Assembly (NCBI GenBank): GCA_029959555.1
Contig: JASCPI010000028.1
Coordinates: 1 to 64,000, forward strand
Source: Lysobacteraceae bacterium PS02065
GTDB taxonomy: Bacteria > Pseudomonadota > Gammaproteobacteria > Xanthomonadales > Rhodanobacteraceae
DNA: 64,000 nt
Reading direction: 5' to 3'
How positions within the stretch are numbered: the stretch's first letter is position 1; the number at the start of each line of letters is the position of its first letter. Shown in pieces: positions 25,136-33,954 of this stretch. The translations under genes were made by a program, and so were the position numbers. Under the pieces are notes generated by a model. It saw nothing but the letters and a program-made list of their open reading frames with translations, ran no database searches and was not told where the DNA came from.

Positions 25136-28100
25136 ATGAACGAGGGATACGCGACGCGACGCGTGGCGAGTCGTGGACTGCTGCGATTCGCAGCACTGTT
25201 GTGGGCGTGGGCGGTGGCCTGGACGCCCGCGGTCGCTGCGGAGCCGACGATCTTCGACTTCATCGCGCATCCGAACACGCCGCTCGCATGCTCGGATACG
25301 CCGTTCGGTCGACACGTTACGCTGGGAGGCGACGCCGAGGCCCTCAACCTCGTGCAGGCGACCGGGATCTGGAGGGCCGAGGAGTACGTTCCGGCGCCGG
25401 CCACGGCGACGCAGCCCCTCGACCGCACGTTCATGACGAGCTTCGCGGGCATCCCCGAACTCGCCGGCACGACCTTGCAGAAGGCCGTCGCGGTCGACCT
25501 CGACGGCGACGGCCGTGACGAGATCGTCGCCGCGGTACGCGTCAGCAGCACGGTCGTGCGCCTCGTCGTCCTGCGACGCGGCGGTGGTGCCGGTTCGGCG
25601 ACGATGATCGATTACTGGGAGGTCACCCAGAATTCCAACGCTGTCGACCTCGTCGCCGGCGACTTCGACGGTTCCAGCGACAACAAGCAGGAGATCGCAC
25701 TCGCGCTGCGCATCCCGTCGGGGGGCATCGTCGTCTACGTACTGACGGGCGATGCCCAGGGCGGCATCGCGCAGGCCATCGGCCAATGGGCGGGGCGCTG
25801 GACCACCACGACGTCGACGGGAGCCTTCAGCCTCGCCGCAGGTGATGTGCTGCTCGACGGTCGCGAGCAGATCATCGTCGTCAACGAGACCGGCAACAAC
25901 GCGACGCGCGCGCTCAACTACCACCTGCTGGAATACCAGCCGACCACCACGCATCTGCCGGTCCTGCCCGGGAACACGGCGATCGGCAGCAAGTCGTTCC
26001 AGCAACTGATGGATTTCCAGTTCGCGACCGACGATGGAACCGGTCCTGGCCTCGATTCGATCACGAAGATCGAGGCCGATGCCGGCGATCTCGTCGACAG
26101 TGCCGCGGCGGAGCTCGTGGTGCACGTGCAGTTCCGTGCGTCCAGCTACCATTACATCGGCCAGCGCCTGCACCACTTCACGACGACGCGCAACGAGTCC
26201 AACGTGATCACCGAGATCGCGATGGCGGCGCGCAGTGCGGGTCGCCTGTGGGATTCGAGCCAGATCGTGCAGCAGGGTTCGCCCAATGCCCTCGCGTCGT
26301 TCGAGGCGACGATCGCCAACGTCGATCGCGTATCGCCCGGCGAGATCGTCCTCGCCCGCAGCGATAGTGCACCGCGCCTGCTCGTGTCCGCGTACAAGGT
26401 CCGCATCGATTCGAGTGCGAGCTTCACGTACGAGATGGGCGGTCGCATCGGCCGCTTCCGCGACACCTCCACGGGATCGATCCTGTCGCGCGAATGGACG
26501 TTCGGTGACAACACCGGCACGTTCCCCGACCAGCATCCGACCCACGAGTACGCCGCGGCCGGCACCTATAACGTGCGCCTGCGCGTGCGCTTCCTCGGCA
26601 ACGAGGTGCGCGACTACACGCGCACGATCGTCGTCACGAACGCGGGAACGTCGAGCGGTGGCGCCGCGTCCACCTACCTGTACAACGTGCCCAACAGCCC
26701 TGCGTACGAGGCCCAGTACACGACGCAGTCCGAGTCGCCGTCGTTCGTGAACGTCGCCGTGCGCGACATGGACAAGGACGGCATCCAGGAGGTCATGACG
26801 ATCGCGCGCGACACGACCGAGACGCTCGTGCGTTCGGTCTGGCGCCTGTCCGATCCGGCACTGCCCTCGAGTTTCGCTGGACGCCACATGCGCGAGTCCA
26901 ACAATGCCTACAACGGAACGACCGCACTCGAGCTCGTCGGCGCGGACTTCGACGGCGACTCGGCGCAGGCGACGATCGGTGCGGACTGCCGGCGCGTCAT
27001 CGAGCCGCAACTGCGCCAGGTCGTCTGGATGCCGCCTTACTTCACGCGCCTGCAGGACGGCACCCCGAAGGAAGCGACGTTCGGCGAATCGGTATCGGGT
27101 GGATCATCCGCCGAGCGTCGCGCGGGCACGTTCACGTCGCACGACGTATCGGCCTACCTCGGCCTGTCGGTCGGTTCGGAAGCGGCCGGCGTCAACGCGT
27201 CCGTGAAGGCCACGGCCGGCTACAACTATCAGACCAGTCGTGGCGCGCTGCACGGCAGCGAGAACGGTTTCACGATCGGCGAGAGCTACTCGCAATCGAA
27301 CGGCGAGGGACTGGTGGTGCTCGAGCAGAACACCTTCGACTGCTATTCCTACGACGTCTCGACGCAGTCGGGAGGACGCGATGCCTCGAGCAACGTGCGC
27401 ATGTGCGAGGTGCTCGAGGATCGGCGTTTCATCAGCGGCAGCGATGCCGTGACCTGGGATACCGAGATTCCCGCCGCCGCACCCGGACATCCTCCGGCGC
27501 AGTGGATACCGCTGCACCGCGACTGGGCCAGCCTCTCGCTGTTCCGTCCCGTCACCACGAATGCACCGCTCGCAGCCGGATCGAACGCGTCGTTCGCCAC
27601 CGACGGCCAGTTCTCGACGGCGGTGACGTCGTCGGGCACGAGCAACGCGCCGTATCTCGAAATCGACCTCGGCTCCGTGCAGTCGATCTCCAACATCCGC
27701 ATCGTCCCGGCGGCGGGTCTCGCCCAGGCTGCGAAGCTCAAGGGCTTCCGCGTCTACGCGTCGTCGACGCCGATGATCGGCAGTGCGGTGCCGAGCGGTC
27801 CCGGCATCACGCGCTACCAGCCCGAGACCGCGGACGATGTCGGCTACGACCGCTGGAACATCTGGACACGCGGTGCCTCTGCGCCGTACGCGCCGCTGTC
27901 GGCGCGCTACATCCGACTGCAGCATCCGGGCAGCGCGGCGTTGGCCGTGGCACAGATCCAGGTGTTCGGCGATGTCCACGTCGAACCGATGGGCTATCCC
28001 GAGGCGGTATGCGACAAGAACAAGGCCGACGGCGTCTTCCAGGCCCTCATGTGGAATCCCGTGACGAGCGCATTCGCGGCCGTCGACGTGCGCGGCACGC

Positions 28101-28648
28101 TGCTGTGGAACGGCAGCGGCACGGTGACTTGGCCCTCGCCGGGCTGCACGAACTACTCGGGCCTGCCGCAGCGCGACATCTGGAATGCGATCAACCTCGG
28201 CGACACCGCGACGCTGGGCTGGAACCTCAGCGACAGCCAGCAGAGCATGCAGGGCACGACGACGTCGTTCGAGAACTCCGTGCGTGTCGGCGCCGAGTTC
28301 GATCTCGAAGCCGGCTTCATCGCGAAGGTGCAGGCGGGTGGTGCCTACGAGTTCACCTCGGGCATCACCGAGGAAACGCAGACGATGAGCTTCTGGGGCA
28401 CGGGTCTCGACATCGGCGGCGCGATGGGCGGATTCCAGCAGGCCGGCGTGTTCACTACCTGCCGTTACAACGCGAGGCCATACGCCTACAAGCTCGTCGG
28501 CCGATCCACCGTGGGCTACGAGCACACCGCGTATGCGGTCGACTACATCGTGCGGCAGACGTCCGGTGCCTGGCAGCGCAACAACGTGCCGACGGCCTGC
28601 CGGAACGTCGTCGTCACCGATCGCATCTTCGCGCACGGATTCGAGTAG
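25136..28648 (+). CDS. very large secreted multidomain protein (FG-GAP-like, PKD and F5/8C-like domains)
   Basis: 1170 residues; AGGGGAAC precedes the ATG. A signal peptide ends near AVAAEP (about 36). Calcium-type repeats of the FG-GAP/VCBS kind appear as DLDGDGRDEIVAAV (about 123) and, later, DMDKDGIQEVMTI (about 545). A PKD-like domain at about 425-505 has RFRDTSTGS...WTFGDNTG...HEYAAAGTYNVRLRV. An F5/8-type-C (discoidin)-like module at about 805-955 has PYLEIDLGSVQSISNIRI...ARYIRLQHPGSAALAVAQIQVFG. Gly/Ser/Ala-rich sheet segments at about 690-730 and 1045-1100 recall pore-forming or aerolysin-like hairpins (inference). It ends TDRIFAHGFE. Confidence 0.82.
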   Translation: MNEGYATRRVASRGLLRFAALLWAWAVAWTPAVAAEPTIFDFIAHPNTPLACSDTPFGRHVTLGGDAEALNLVQATGIWRAEEYVPAPATATQPLDRTFMTSFAGIPELAGTTLQKAVAVDLDGDGRDEIVAAVRVSSTVVRLVVLRRGGGAGSATMIDYWEVTQNSNAVDLVAGDFDGSSDNKQEIALALRIPSGGIVVYVLTGDAQGGIAQAIGQWAGRWTTTTSTGAFSLAAGDVLLDGREQIIVVNETGNNATRALNYHLLEYQPTTTHLPVLPGNTAIGSKSFQQLMDFQFATDDGTGPGLDSITKIEADAGDLVDSAAAELVVHVQFRASSYHYIGQRLHHFTTTRNESNVITEIAMAARSAGRLWDSSQIVQQGSPNALASFEATIANVDRVSPGEIVLARSDSAPRLLVSAYKVRIDSSASFTYEMGGRIGRFRDTSTGSILSREWTFGDNTGTFPDQHPTHEYAAAGTYNVRLRVRFLGNEVRDYTRTIVVTNAGTSSGGAASTYLYNVPNSPAYEAQYTTQSESPSFVNVAVRDMDKDGIQEVMTIARDTTETLVRSVWRLSDPALPSSFAGRHMRESNNAYNGTTALELVGADFDGDSAQATIGADCRRVIEPQLRQVVWMPPYFTRLQDGTPKEATFGESVSGGSSAERRAGTFTSHDVSAYLGLSVGSEAAGVNASVKATAGYNYQTSRGALHGSENGFTIGESYSQSNGEGLVVLEQNTFDCYSYDVSTQSGGRDASSNVRMCEVLEDRRFISGSDAVTWDTEIPAAAPGHPPAQWIPLHRDWASLSLFRPVTTNAPLAAGSNASFATDGQFSTAVTSSGTSNAPYLEIDLGSVQSISNIRIVPAAGLAQAAKLKGFRVYASSTPMIGSAVPSGPGITRYQPETADDVGYDRWNIWTRGASAPYAPLSARYIRLQHPGSAALAVAQIQVFGDVHVEPMGYPEAVCDKNKADGVFQALMWNPVTSAFAAVDVRGTLLWNGSGTVTWPSPGCTNYSGLPQRDIWNAINLGDTATLGWNLSDSQQSMQGTTTSFENSVRVGAEFDLEAGFIAKVQAGGAYEFTSGITEETQTMSFWGTGLDIGGAMGGFQQAGVFTTCRYNARPYAYKLVGRSTVGYEHTAYAVDYIVRQTSGAWQRNNVPTACRNVVVTDRIFAHGFE

Positions 28649-28718
28649 GCATGCGGGGGAACGGGAGCGTCGCAGGAGCGGCGCCCCCGTGTTCGCACGA
28701 TGAAGGCCTCGTTTCGCT

Positions 28719-29117
28719 TCAGCGCTTCACGCCGTAGTGCTCGCGCACCACGCGCAGCAGCGGCTTGTGCGGCATGCCGAAATCCTCGGGCACGACGGCC
28801 TTGCCGTCGGGCGTGACGCCGACGAGGTACACGACCGTGTTGCGGTCGTTGTTGAAGTCCGGCATCGACGCGATCGCGCGCAACACCTGCTCGAAGCAGG
28901 CCTGATCGGGAACGCGCACGCGGCCGCTCAGCGCGCCGCTGACCTGCGGCAGATCGTTGTAGCTCGCATCGTGGCCGGTCACGCAGGGCACGCTCGAAAT
29001 GCGCTCGCCGATCTCGCGCGTCGCGGCGGCTTCATCGGTGGCGGCCACGCAGGAGGTCAGGCCGGTGGTGCCGGCGACGGCGAACGCGAACAGGGCGAGA
29101 CGCGAAGGCTTCGGCAT
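28719..29117 (-). CDS. small lipoprotein, unknown function
   Basis: 132 residues. A signal sequence with lipobox LTSC places the lipidated cysteine at about residue 23. The mature part has two further cysteines (SVPCVTGHD and DQACFEQVL) and the segments VSGALSGRVRVPDQACFEQVLRAIA and DFNNDRNTVVYLVGVTPDGKAV. I do not recognise the family. It sits between the convergent end of the large secreted-protein gene and the GH3 gene. An operon with the GH3 gene is unlikely, because the latter's start is over 2 kb away and its end is 88 bases upstream. Confidence 0.65.
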   Translation of the reverse strand: MPKPSRLALFAFAVAGTTGLTSCVAATDEAAATREIGERISSVPCVTGHDASYNDLPQVSGALSGRVRVPDQACFEQVLRAIASMPDFNNDRNTVVYLVGVTPDGKAVVPEDFGMPHKPLLRVVREHYGVKR

Positions 29118-29204
29118 GGCGGACTCCCGCAGCGGATGTCGCGCGGTTGTCGCATGGCACGAGCGGCTGGGACGTGAACCGTGCGCGCGGCAGCGCGCCT
29201 GGTG

Positions 29205-31379
29205 TCAGCCCGCGAGCAGCTCGAACGTCGCCGCTTCGCCGCGATCCGATGCCGGCGCGATCCAGACGTCGAAACGGCCGGGCTCGGCGCCGAACGTGCC
29301 GTCGGCGCGCGTGAACGCGAGTGCGCTGCGGTCGAGCGTGAAACTCACGATCTCCGACGTGCCCGCGGCGAGCGTGATCTTGCGGAAGCCCTTGAGCTCG
29401 CGGATCGGCCGCACGCGGCTGCCGACGCGGTCGTGCACGTAGAGCTGCACGACCTCCTCGCCGTCGCGCGAGCCGGCATTGGTGATGCGCGCCGACACGG
29501 TCAGCGTGCCGTCCCAGGCGAGGCGCGCGGTGTCGACCGTGGTCGCCGCGTAGTCGAAGCGCGTGTACGAAAGCCCGTGACCGAACGCGTACAGCGGCGC
29601 GTGCGAACCTTCGCGCCAGCGCGCCTTGAACTCGGTCATGTCGGGCAGTTCGGGGCGGCCCGTGCGCATGCGGTTGTAGAACAGCGGCTGCTGGCCGGAA
29701 TGGACCGGGAAGCTGATCGGCAGGCGCGCGGACGGGTTCGCATCGCCGAACACGATGTCGGCGACGGCCGGGCCGGTCTGGCTGCCGAGGAACCACGTCA
29801 CGAGGATCGCCTGCGCATCGCGCACGGCACCTTCGAGCGCGAGCGCGCGGCCGTTGCGCAGCAGGACGACGATCGGCTTGCCGGTCGCGGCGACCGCTTC
29901 GGCGAGCGCCTGCTGCGCGGGCGGCAGCGTGATCGCGACGCGCGACTGCGCCTCGCCGCTGAAACCCTGCGGTTCGCCGACCGCGAGCAGCACGACGTCG
30001 GCGGCGCGCGCGGCGACGACCGCGGCCTCGAGGCCGCCGTCGATCGCGGCCTCGAACGCGCAACCGGGTACCACCTCGAGCGCGGTCGGATCCTCGAGCG
30101 CGGCGCGCAGGCCGTCCTCGAGGTTCACGTGCAGGCGCTTGTCGCCGAACAGTGTCCAGCAGCCTTCGAGGTTGTCGCGGTCCTGCGCGAACGGGCCGAT
30201 CAGCGCGATGCGCGTGCCGGCCCTGGGCAGCGGCAGCAGGTCGCCTTCGTTGCGCACGAGCACGATCGAGCGGCGTGCGGCGTCGCGTGCGAGCGCGGCG
30301 TGCGCGTCGAGATCGAGGGCCGCGTCGGCGCCGGCATCGAGCGAGCGGTACGGGTTGTCGAACAGGCCGATCGCGCGCTTGATCTCGAGCACGCGGCGCA
30401 CCGAGGCGTCGAGGGTCTCGATCGACACCTCGCCGCTGCGCACGAGGTCGGCGAGGTGCGCGCCGTAGAGGCCGCTCTGCATGCTCATGTCGAGGCCGGC
30501 GTTGAACGCGACGCGCGTCGCGTCGCGCTCGTCCTCGGCGTAGCCGTGCGCGATGAGTTCGAAGTCGGCCGTGTAGTCGGAGACGACGAAGCCGCGGAAC
30601 CCCCACTCGTCGCGCAGGACGCCGGTGAGCAGGCCGCGGTGGGCCGAGGCCGGCACGCCGTTGATGTCGTTGAACGCGCTCATGACGGTGAGCGCGCCGG
30701 CGTCGATCGCGGCCTTGAAAGGCGGCAGGTGCACGTCACGCAGCGTGCCTTCGGCGATCTCGACGCTGTTGTAGTCGAGGCCACCCATGACCGCGCCGTA
30801 CCCGACGAAATGCTTGGGCGTGGCGAGTAGTGCGTCGTCGGCGGTGAGGTCGTCGCCCTGGAAGCCGCGTACGCGCGCGGCGGCGAACGCGCTGCCGAGA
30901 AACGGGTCCTCGCCGGCACCTTCGGCGCCGCGGCCCCAGCGCTGGTCGCGCGCGATGTCGACGGCCGGTGCGAACGTCCAGTGCAGGCCGGCCGCGGTCG
31001 CCTCGATCGCGGCGACGCGCGCGGTGCGTTCGGCGAGCGCGGGTTCGAAGCTCGCGGCCTCGCCGAGCGGGATCGGGAACACCGTGCGCATGCCGTGGAT
31101 CACGTCGGCGCCGAACAGCAGCGGAATGCCGAGGCGCGTCTCCTCGACGGCGACGCGCTGCGCCTCGCGGCCCTGCTCGACGCCGATGCCGTTGAACAGC
31201 GAACCGACGCGGCCGGCGCGGATCTGCTCGGTCAGTTCGGAGGCGTTGCGCGCGTTCATCTCGGGATTGATGCCCGGCGCGAACGGCCGCAGCATGTCGG
31301 CGAAGATGCCGAGCTGGCCGATCTTCTCCTCGAGGGTCATCTCGGCGAGGAGGGCGTCGACGGAAACGAATGTGCGCAT
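29205..31379 (-). CDS. glycoside hydrolase family 3 beta-glucosidase-type enzyme
   Basis: 724 residues from the ATG at 31379; the further-upstream ATGs at 31391 and 31412 would lie in the operator and before the predicted transcript start. The GH3 N-terminal barrel shows LLFGADVIHGMRTVFPIPLG and PKHFVGYGA, with nucleophile D268 in GFVVSDYTADFEL. The C-terminal domain follows with an (alpha/beta) sandwich, and a fibronectin-like end (about 620-724, WDGTLTVSARITNAGSRDGEEVVQLYV). No signal peptide is visible, unlike E. coli BglX, so a cytoplasmic enzyme for imported oligosaccharides is likely. It is regulated by the operator at 31391-31404. Confidence 0.92.
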   Translation of the reverse strand: MRTFVSVDALLAEMTLEEKIGQLGIFADMLRPFAPGINPEMNARNASELTEQIRAGRVGSLFNGIGVEQGREAQRVAVEETRLGIPLLFGADVIHGMRTVFPIPLGEAASFEPALAERTARVAAIEATAAGLHWTFAPAVDIARDQRWGRGAEGAGEDPFLGSAFAAARVRGFQGDDLTADDALLATPKHFVGYGAVMGGLDYNSVEIAEGTLRDVHLPPFKAAIDAGALTVMSAFNDINGVPASAHRGLLTGVLRDEWGFRGFVVSDYTADFELIAHGYAEDERDATRVAFNAGLDMSMQSGLYGAHLADLVRSGEVSIETLDASVRRVLEIKRAIGLFDNPYRSLDAGADAALDLDAHAALARDAARRSIVLVRNEGDLLPLPRAGTRIALIGPFAQDRDNLEGCWTLFGDKRLHVNLEDGLRAALEDPTALEVVPGCAFEAAIDGGLEAAVVAARAADVVLLAVGEPQGFSGEAQSRVAITLPPAQQALAEAVAATGKPIVVLLRNGRALALEGAVRDAQAILVTWFLGSQTGPAVADIVFGDANPSARLPISFPVHSGQQPLFYNRMRTGRPELPDMTEFKARWREGSHAPLYAFGHGLSYTRFDYAATTVDTARLAWDGTLTVSARITNAGSRDGEEVVQLYVHDRVGSRVRPIRELKGFRKITLAAGTSEIVSFTLDRSALAFTRADGTFGAEPGRFDVWIAPASDRGEAATFELLAG

Positions 31380-31390
31380 CACGGCATCCA

Positions 31391-31404
31391 TGTAAACGTT
31401 TACA
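31391..31404 (-). promoter_or_regulatory. LacI/GalR-family operator (TGTAAACGTTTACA)
   Basis: A perfect 14-bp palindrome with central CG, the general consensus of LacI/GalR-family binding sites. It lies 12 bases upstream of the GH3 start codon and directly after the predicted transcription start, so bound repressor would block initiation or escape. No LacI-type regulator gene is in this window. Confidence 0.8.
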
Positions 31405-31417
31405 TCGAGCAAGTATA
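31405..31417 (-). promoter_or_regulatory. candidate promoter of the GH3 gene (-10 TATACT)
   Basis: The minus-strand hexamer TATACT at 31417-31412 places transcription start near 31405, immediately before the operator. No convincing -35 box is seen 16-18 bases further upstream, so an activator or a weak promoter is possible. Confidence 0.5.
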
Positions 31418-31466
31418 GGCCATGCGGACGATGCGCGCCGAACGGCGCCGTGGCGTCACCGCAGGC

Positions 31467-32183
31467 TCAGTGTGCACCCGGTGGGGGTGCGAGGCGCATG
31501 CCCTCCGAGGCCTCGTCGAGGGCGACGCCGGGTTCGATCGAAAGCGGCACCAGGGGCTCGGGACGGTCCTCGCGCGAGTAGATCTCGATGTGCGAGGCCT
31601 CGATCGCGGTGAGGGTGCCGCCGGGCTCGCCATGCGATACGCGCGTGCGGTGGGCACGGTCACTGACGGCAGGTGCGGGGTGCTCGATCACCCTTCCGCG
31701 TACGGAAACACGATCACCGCTGCGCAGCATCGAGCCGAGCCGCATCGTGACCTGTGCGTCGGCAGGCAGGATCAGCACCGTGTCCGGATGGTCGGGCACG
31801 TAGAGCGCGTCCGAGGTCGCATGATCCCCGTCGCCGCCGTCCTGGATGAACCAGCCTGAGCGCGCGACCCCATGCCCACCTGCCACGGCCTCGGCGAAGG
31901 CGAGGCCAGGGCGGTCTTCGTCACCGACGAGGTTGAGGGTGACCACGCCCTCGACGACGACGTCGCGTCCCTCGAGCGGGCTTCGGGCGTCGCGACCCTG
32001 CACGCTGCCGATCGCGAGCGTCGCGGGATCCCGTGTCGACACCGGGGACGACGAACCGTCGCAGCCCGCCAGGGTCATGCCGCCGATCAGCGCGACAGGC
32101 AGCACGCGCGCGAGGCGGGGAGCCGTGATGAGATCGACGCGTGCCGGCGCCCGCCGGGCGCCGGCCATCGTGGACGATCCCAT
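31467..32183 (-). CDS. lipoprotein with nuclease-associated OB-fold-like domain
   Basis: 238 residues from the ATG at 32183, two bases after the stop of the upstream gene, so likely translationally coupled. A lipobox TLAGC (about residues 35-39) follows a basic N-terminus. The mature part has LAIGSVQGRDARSPLEGRDVVVEGVVT, GWFIQDGGDGDHATSDALYV and GDRVSVRGRVIEH. These are the strands of the OB-type domain normally found before an ExeM/NucH-type extracellular endonuclease. Here no endonuclease domain follows: the protein ends about 75 residues after the OB region. It might be a stand-alone binding lipoprotein; its function is not known. Confidence 0.72.
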   Translation of the reverse strand: MGSSTMAGARRAPARVDLITAPRLARVLPVALIGGMTLAGCDGSSSPVSTRDPATLAIGSVQGRDARSPLEGRDVVVEGVVTLNLVGDEDRPGLAFAEAVAGGHGVARSGWFIQDGGDGDHATSDALYVPDHPDTVLILPADAQVTMRLGSMLRSGDRVSVRGRVIEHPAPAVSDRAHRTRVSHGEPGGTLTAIEASHIEIYSREDRPEPLVPLSIEPGVALDEASEGMRLAPPPGAH

Positions 32184-32185
32184 GG

Positions 32186-32446
32186 TCAGGAACGCACGCC
32201 GTACTTGTACTTCTCGTCGCGCGGTTCCTTGCCGGGTTCCGCTGCGGTGCCGCCGCGCGTCGAGAGCGCTTCGCGCAGCTTGAGTGCGAGCAGCACGACA
32301 TCCTCGTCGCCTTCGTCCTCGATCTTGCGGAAGACGCCGCGTGCGTACTCGGCGTCCTTGACGAGCCGATCCGAATCGATCGATCCCGCGAAGCGGCGGC
32401 CCTTGACGATGAAGCTCGTCAACAGCTTGAAGGTGGCCTCGTCCAT
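32186..32446 (-). CDS. small conserved-looking hypothetical protein
   Basis: 86 residues with a GGGGAAGACGGGG stretch before the ATG at 32446. It is charged and helical in the first 60 residues (FKLLTSFIVKGRRFAGSIDSDRLV, VLLALKLREALSTRG), with a disordered basic end. It has no signal peptide, membrane segment or known motif that I recognise. It sits directly upstream of the OB-domain lipoprotein gene (2-base spacing) and is probably in the same operon. Its role is not evident. Confidence 0.62.
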   Translation of the reverse strand: MDEATFKLLTSFIVKGRRFAGSIDSDRLVKDAEYARGVFRKIEDEGDEDVVLLALKLREALSTRGGTAAEPGKEPRDEKYKYGVRS

Positions 32447-32688
32447 CCCCGTCTTCCCCTGTGTGGATGTGTGGACGGACGCGACGAGCGACCCCGGCGT
32501 CCGGCAGCCCGATCATAGCCGCAGCCCGCATGTGCGCGTGCACATCGGTCGACGGGAGTGTGCGGCAGGTTGCGCGGCGGCCGGTCGGAATGCCGACTGC
32601 GTCACGTCGCGCATGGGCCGCGTTCGCGTTCCGCGCGACGCCCGATTCGGACAATCGAGCGTCACCGAACCACCCGGAGCCCGTCGCC

Positions 32689-33855
32689 ATGTCGCACGCA
32701 ACGTCCGCGTCCGCCATCCTTGCATTCATCCTCGCGCTGGTCGCCTGCGGGCGTGAGACGCCCCGCGACGGAGTGGACCTCCCCTTCACTCCGGTCGTCG
32801 GCGTGATGCCCGACGACTGTCTTTCGCGCCTGCCCGTCGGCACGCTCGAGGCGCCGCTCGACGCGATCCACGCGCGCGACTTCGCGGCGGTGCCGCTCGA
32901 CGGGGCGGGCCAGGCCTGCGTGGCGGCGGTATTCGGCGACCGCACGCTCGGCACGCCGGGCGAAGTCGACGCCGGCCACGCGGTGGTGCAGGCCTTCCAC
33001 GGCGAGGATGCCGACCTGCGTTACGCGACGGTGCCGCGCCGCGAGGTGAGGCTGTGGCAGCTCGGCGACGACCACGTGCCGCGCTGGTGGCTGCTGCGCA
33101 TCGACACCGGACTCGCGATGGAGGGCGCCCGCTACGACGTGGTGCTCAGCACCGATGCGGAAGGACGCCTCGTCGACCGCATGCTCGTCGGCGCCGACGG
33201 CGTACGCTACCGCCGTGACGCCGACCTGCGCGGCGCACGCGAGCTCGTCATTCGCGAGGACACGGGCCGGGAGGGCGAGGACGGGCCGGACTATGCCGCC
33301 GCGTTCGAGGTCGACGTCGACGGCAGGTTGCGCCACGTGGCGGACGCCGACACCTCGCCGCTCGTCGCGCAGCTCGCGGAGGATGCCGGCGAGCTCGATG
33401 CCGCCGCCGTGGTCGAGGTCGCCGGCAGCTTCGGCGAGGTCGCGCCGCTGCGCGAGATGCTGTTCCCTGCGGATGGTCCGCTCGAGGATGCGATCGAGCA
33501 TCGCGCGCTCGGCGACGGTACGCCGGCCGTGTTCGCCCTGGGCCAGACCGACGCCGTCGGCGGCCTCGTGCTGCATGTGCTCGTCCCGGTGGGGCAGGGC
33601 GAAGCCGGCGTGACGACCTACGTCGCCTCGTCGCTCGCGATCGACGAGGCGACGCCGCCGCTCAACGCCGAAGTGGTCGCGCGCGAATGGCAGGCCACGC
33701 CAGATGGCGCGGCGATCCGCGTGCGCCTGCGCTACGACGAGGAGGTGCCGGGCGGCGATCCGGCGACCGGCGAGCCGGCCACGACGCCACGCGAGCATGT
33801 CGTCGCCGCGCGTTACGACGCCGGCTCGCACGCGCTGCGCATCGCCTCGCGCTGA
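32689..33855 (+). CDS. lipoprotein, unknown function
   Basis: 388 residues; the ATG at 32689 follows CGGAG. The hydrophobic signal ends with a lipobox LVAC (about residues 17-20). The mature protein is acidic, about 20% Asp/Glu, with long beta-rich stretches such as RWWLLRIDTGLAMEGARYDVVLST and GLVLHVLVPVGQGEAGVTTYVA. I do not recognise a family, and no catalytic motif is obvious. It precedes by 99 bases the class A hydrolase gene at 33955 on the same strand. Probably outer-membrane or periplasmic. Confidence 0.72.
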   Translation: MSHATSASAILAFILALVACGRETPRDGVDLPFTPVVGVMPDDCLSRLPVGTLEAPLDAIHARDFAAVPLDGAGQACVAAVFGDRTLGTPGEVDAGHAVVQAFHGEDADLRYATVPRREVRLWQLGDDHVPRWWLLRIDTGLAMEGARYDVVLSTDAEGRLVDRMLVGADGVRYRRDADLRGARELVIREDTGREGEDGPDYAAAFEVDVDGRLRHVADADTSPLVAQLAEDAGELDAAAVVEVAGSFGEVAPLREMLFPADGPLEDAIEHRALGDGTPAVFALGQTDAVGGLVLHVLVPVGQGEAGVTTYVASSLAIDEATPPLNAEVVAREWQATPDGAAIRVRLRYDEEVPGGDPATGEPATTPREHVVAARYDAGSHALRIASR

Positions 33856-33954
33856 GCCGCGCCGTCAGCGGCCGGATCGGCGTGAGCCGGCCCGGCGCCG
33901 TTCCGCGCCATGTTCCCCCGGGGCCGCGTCGCGGCCGACGAAGGGGATGCCGGC

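Noticed and set aside
24302-27010. 902-residue minus-strand frame spanning the ECF gene and the secreted-protein gene
   Set aside because: No motif, and it contradicts two well-supported genes.
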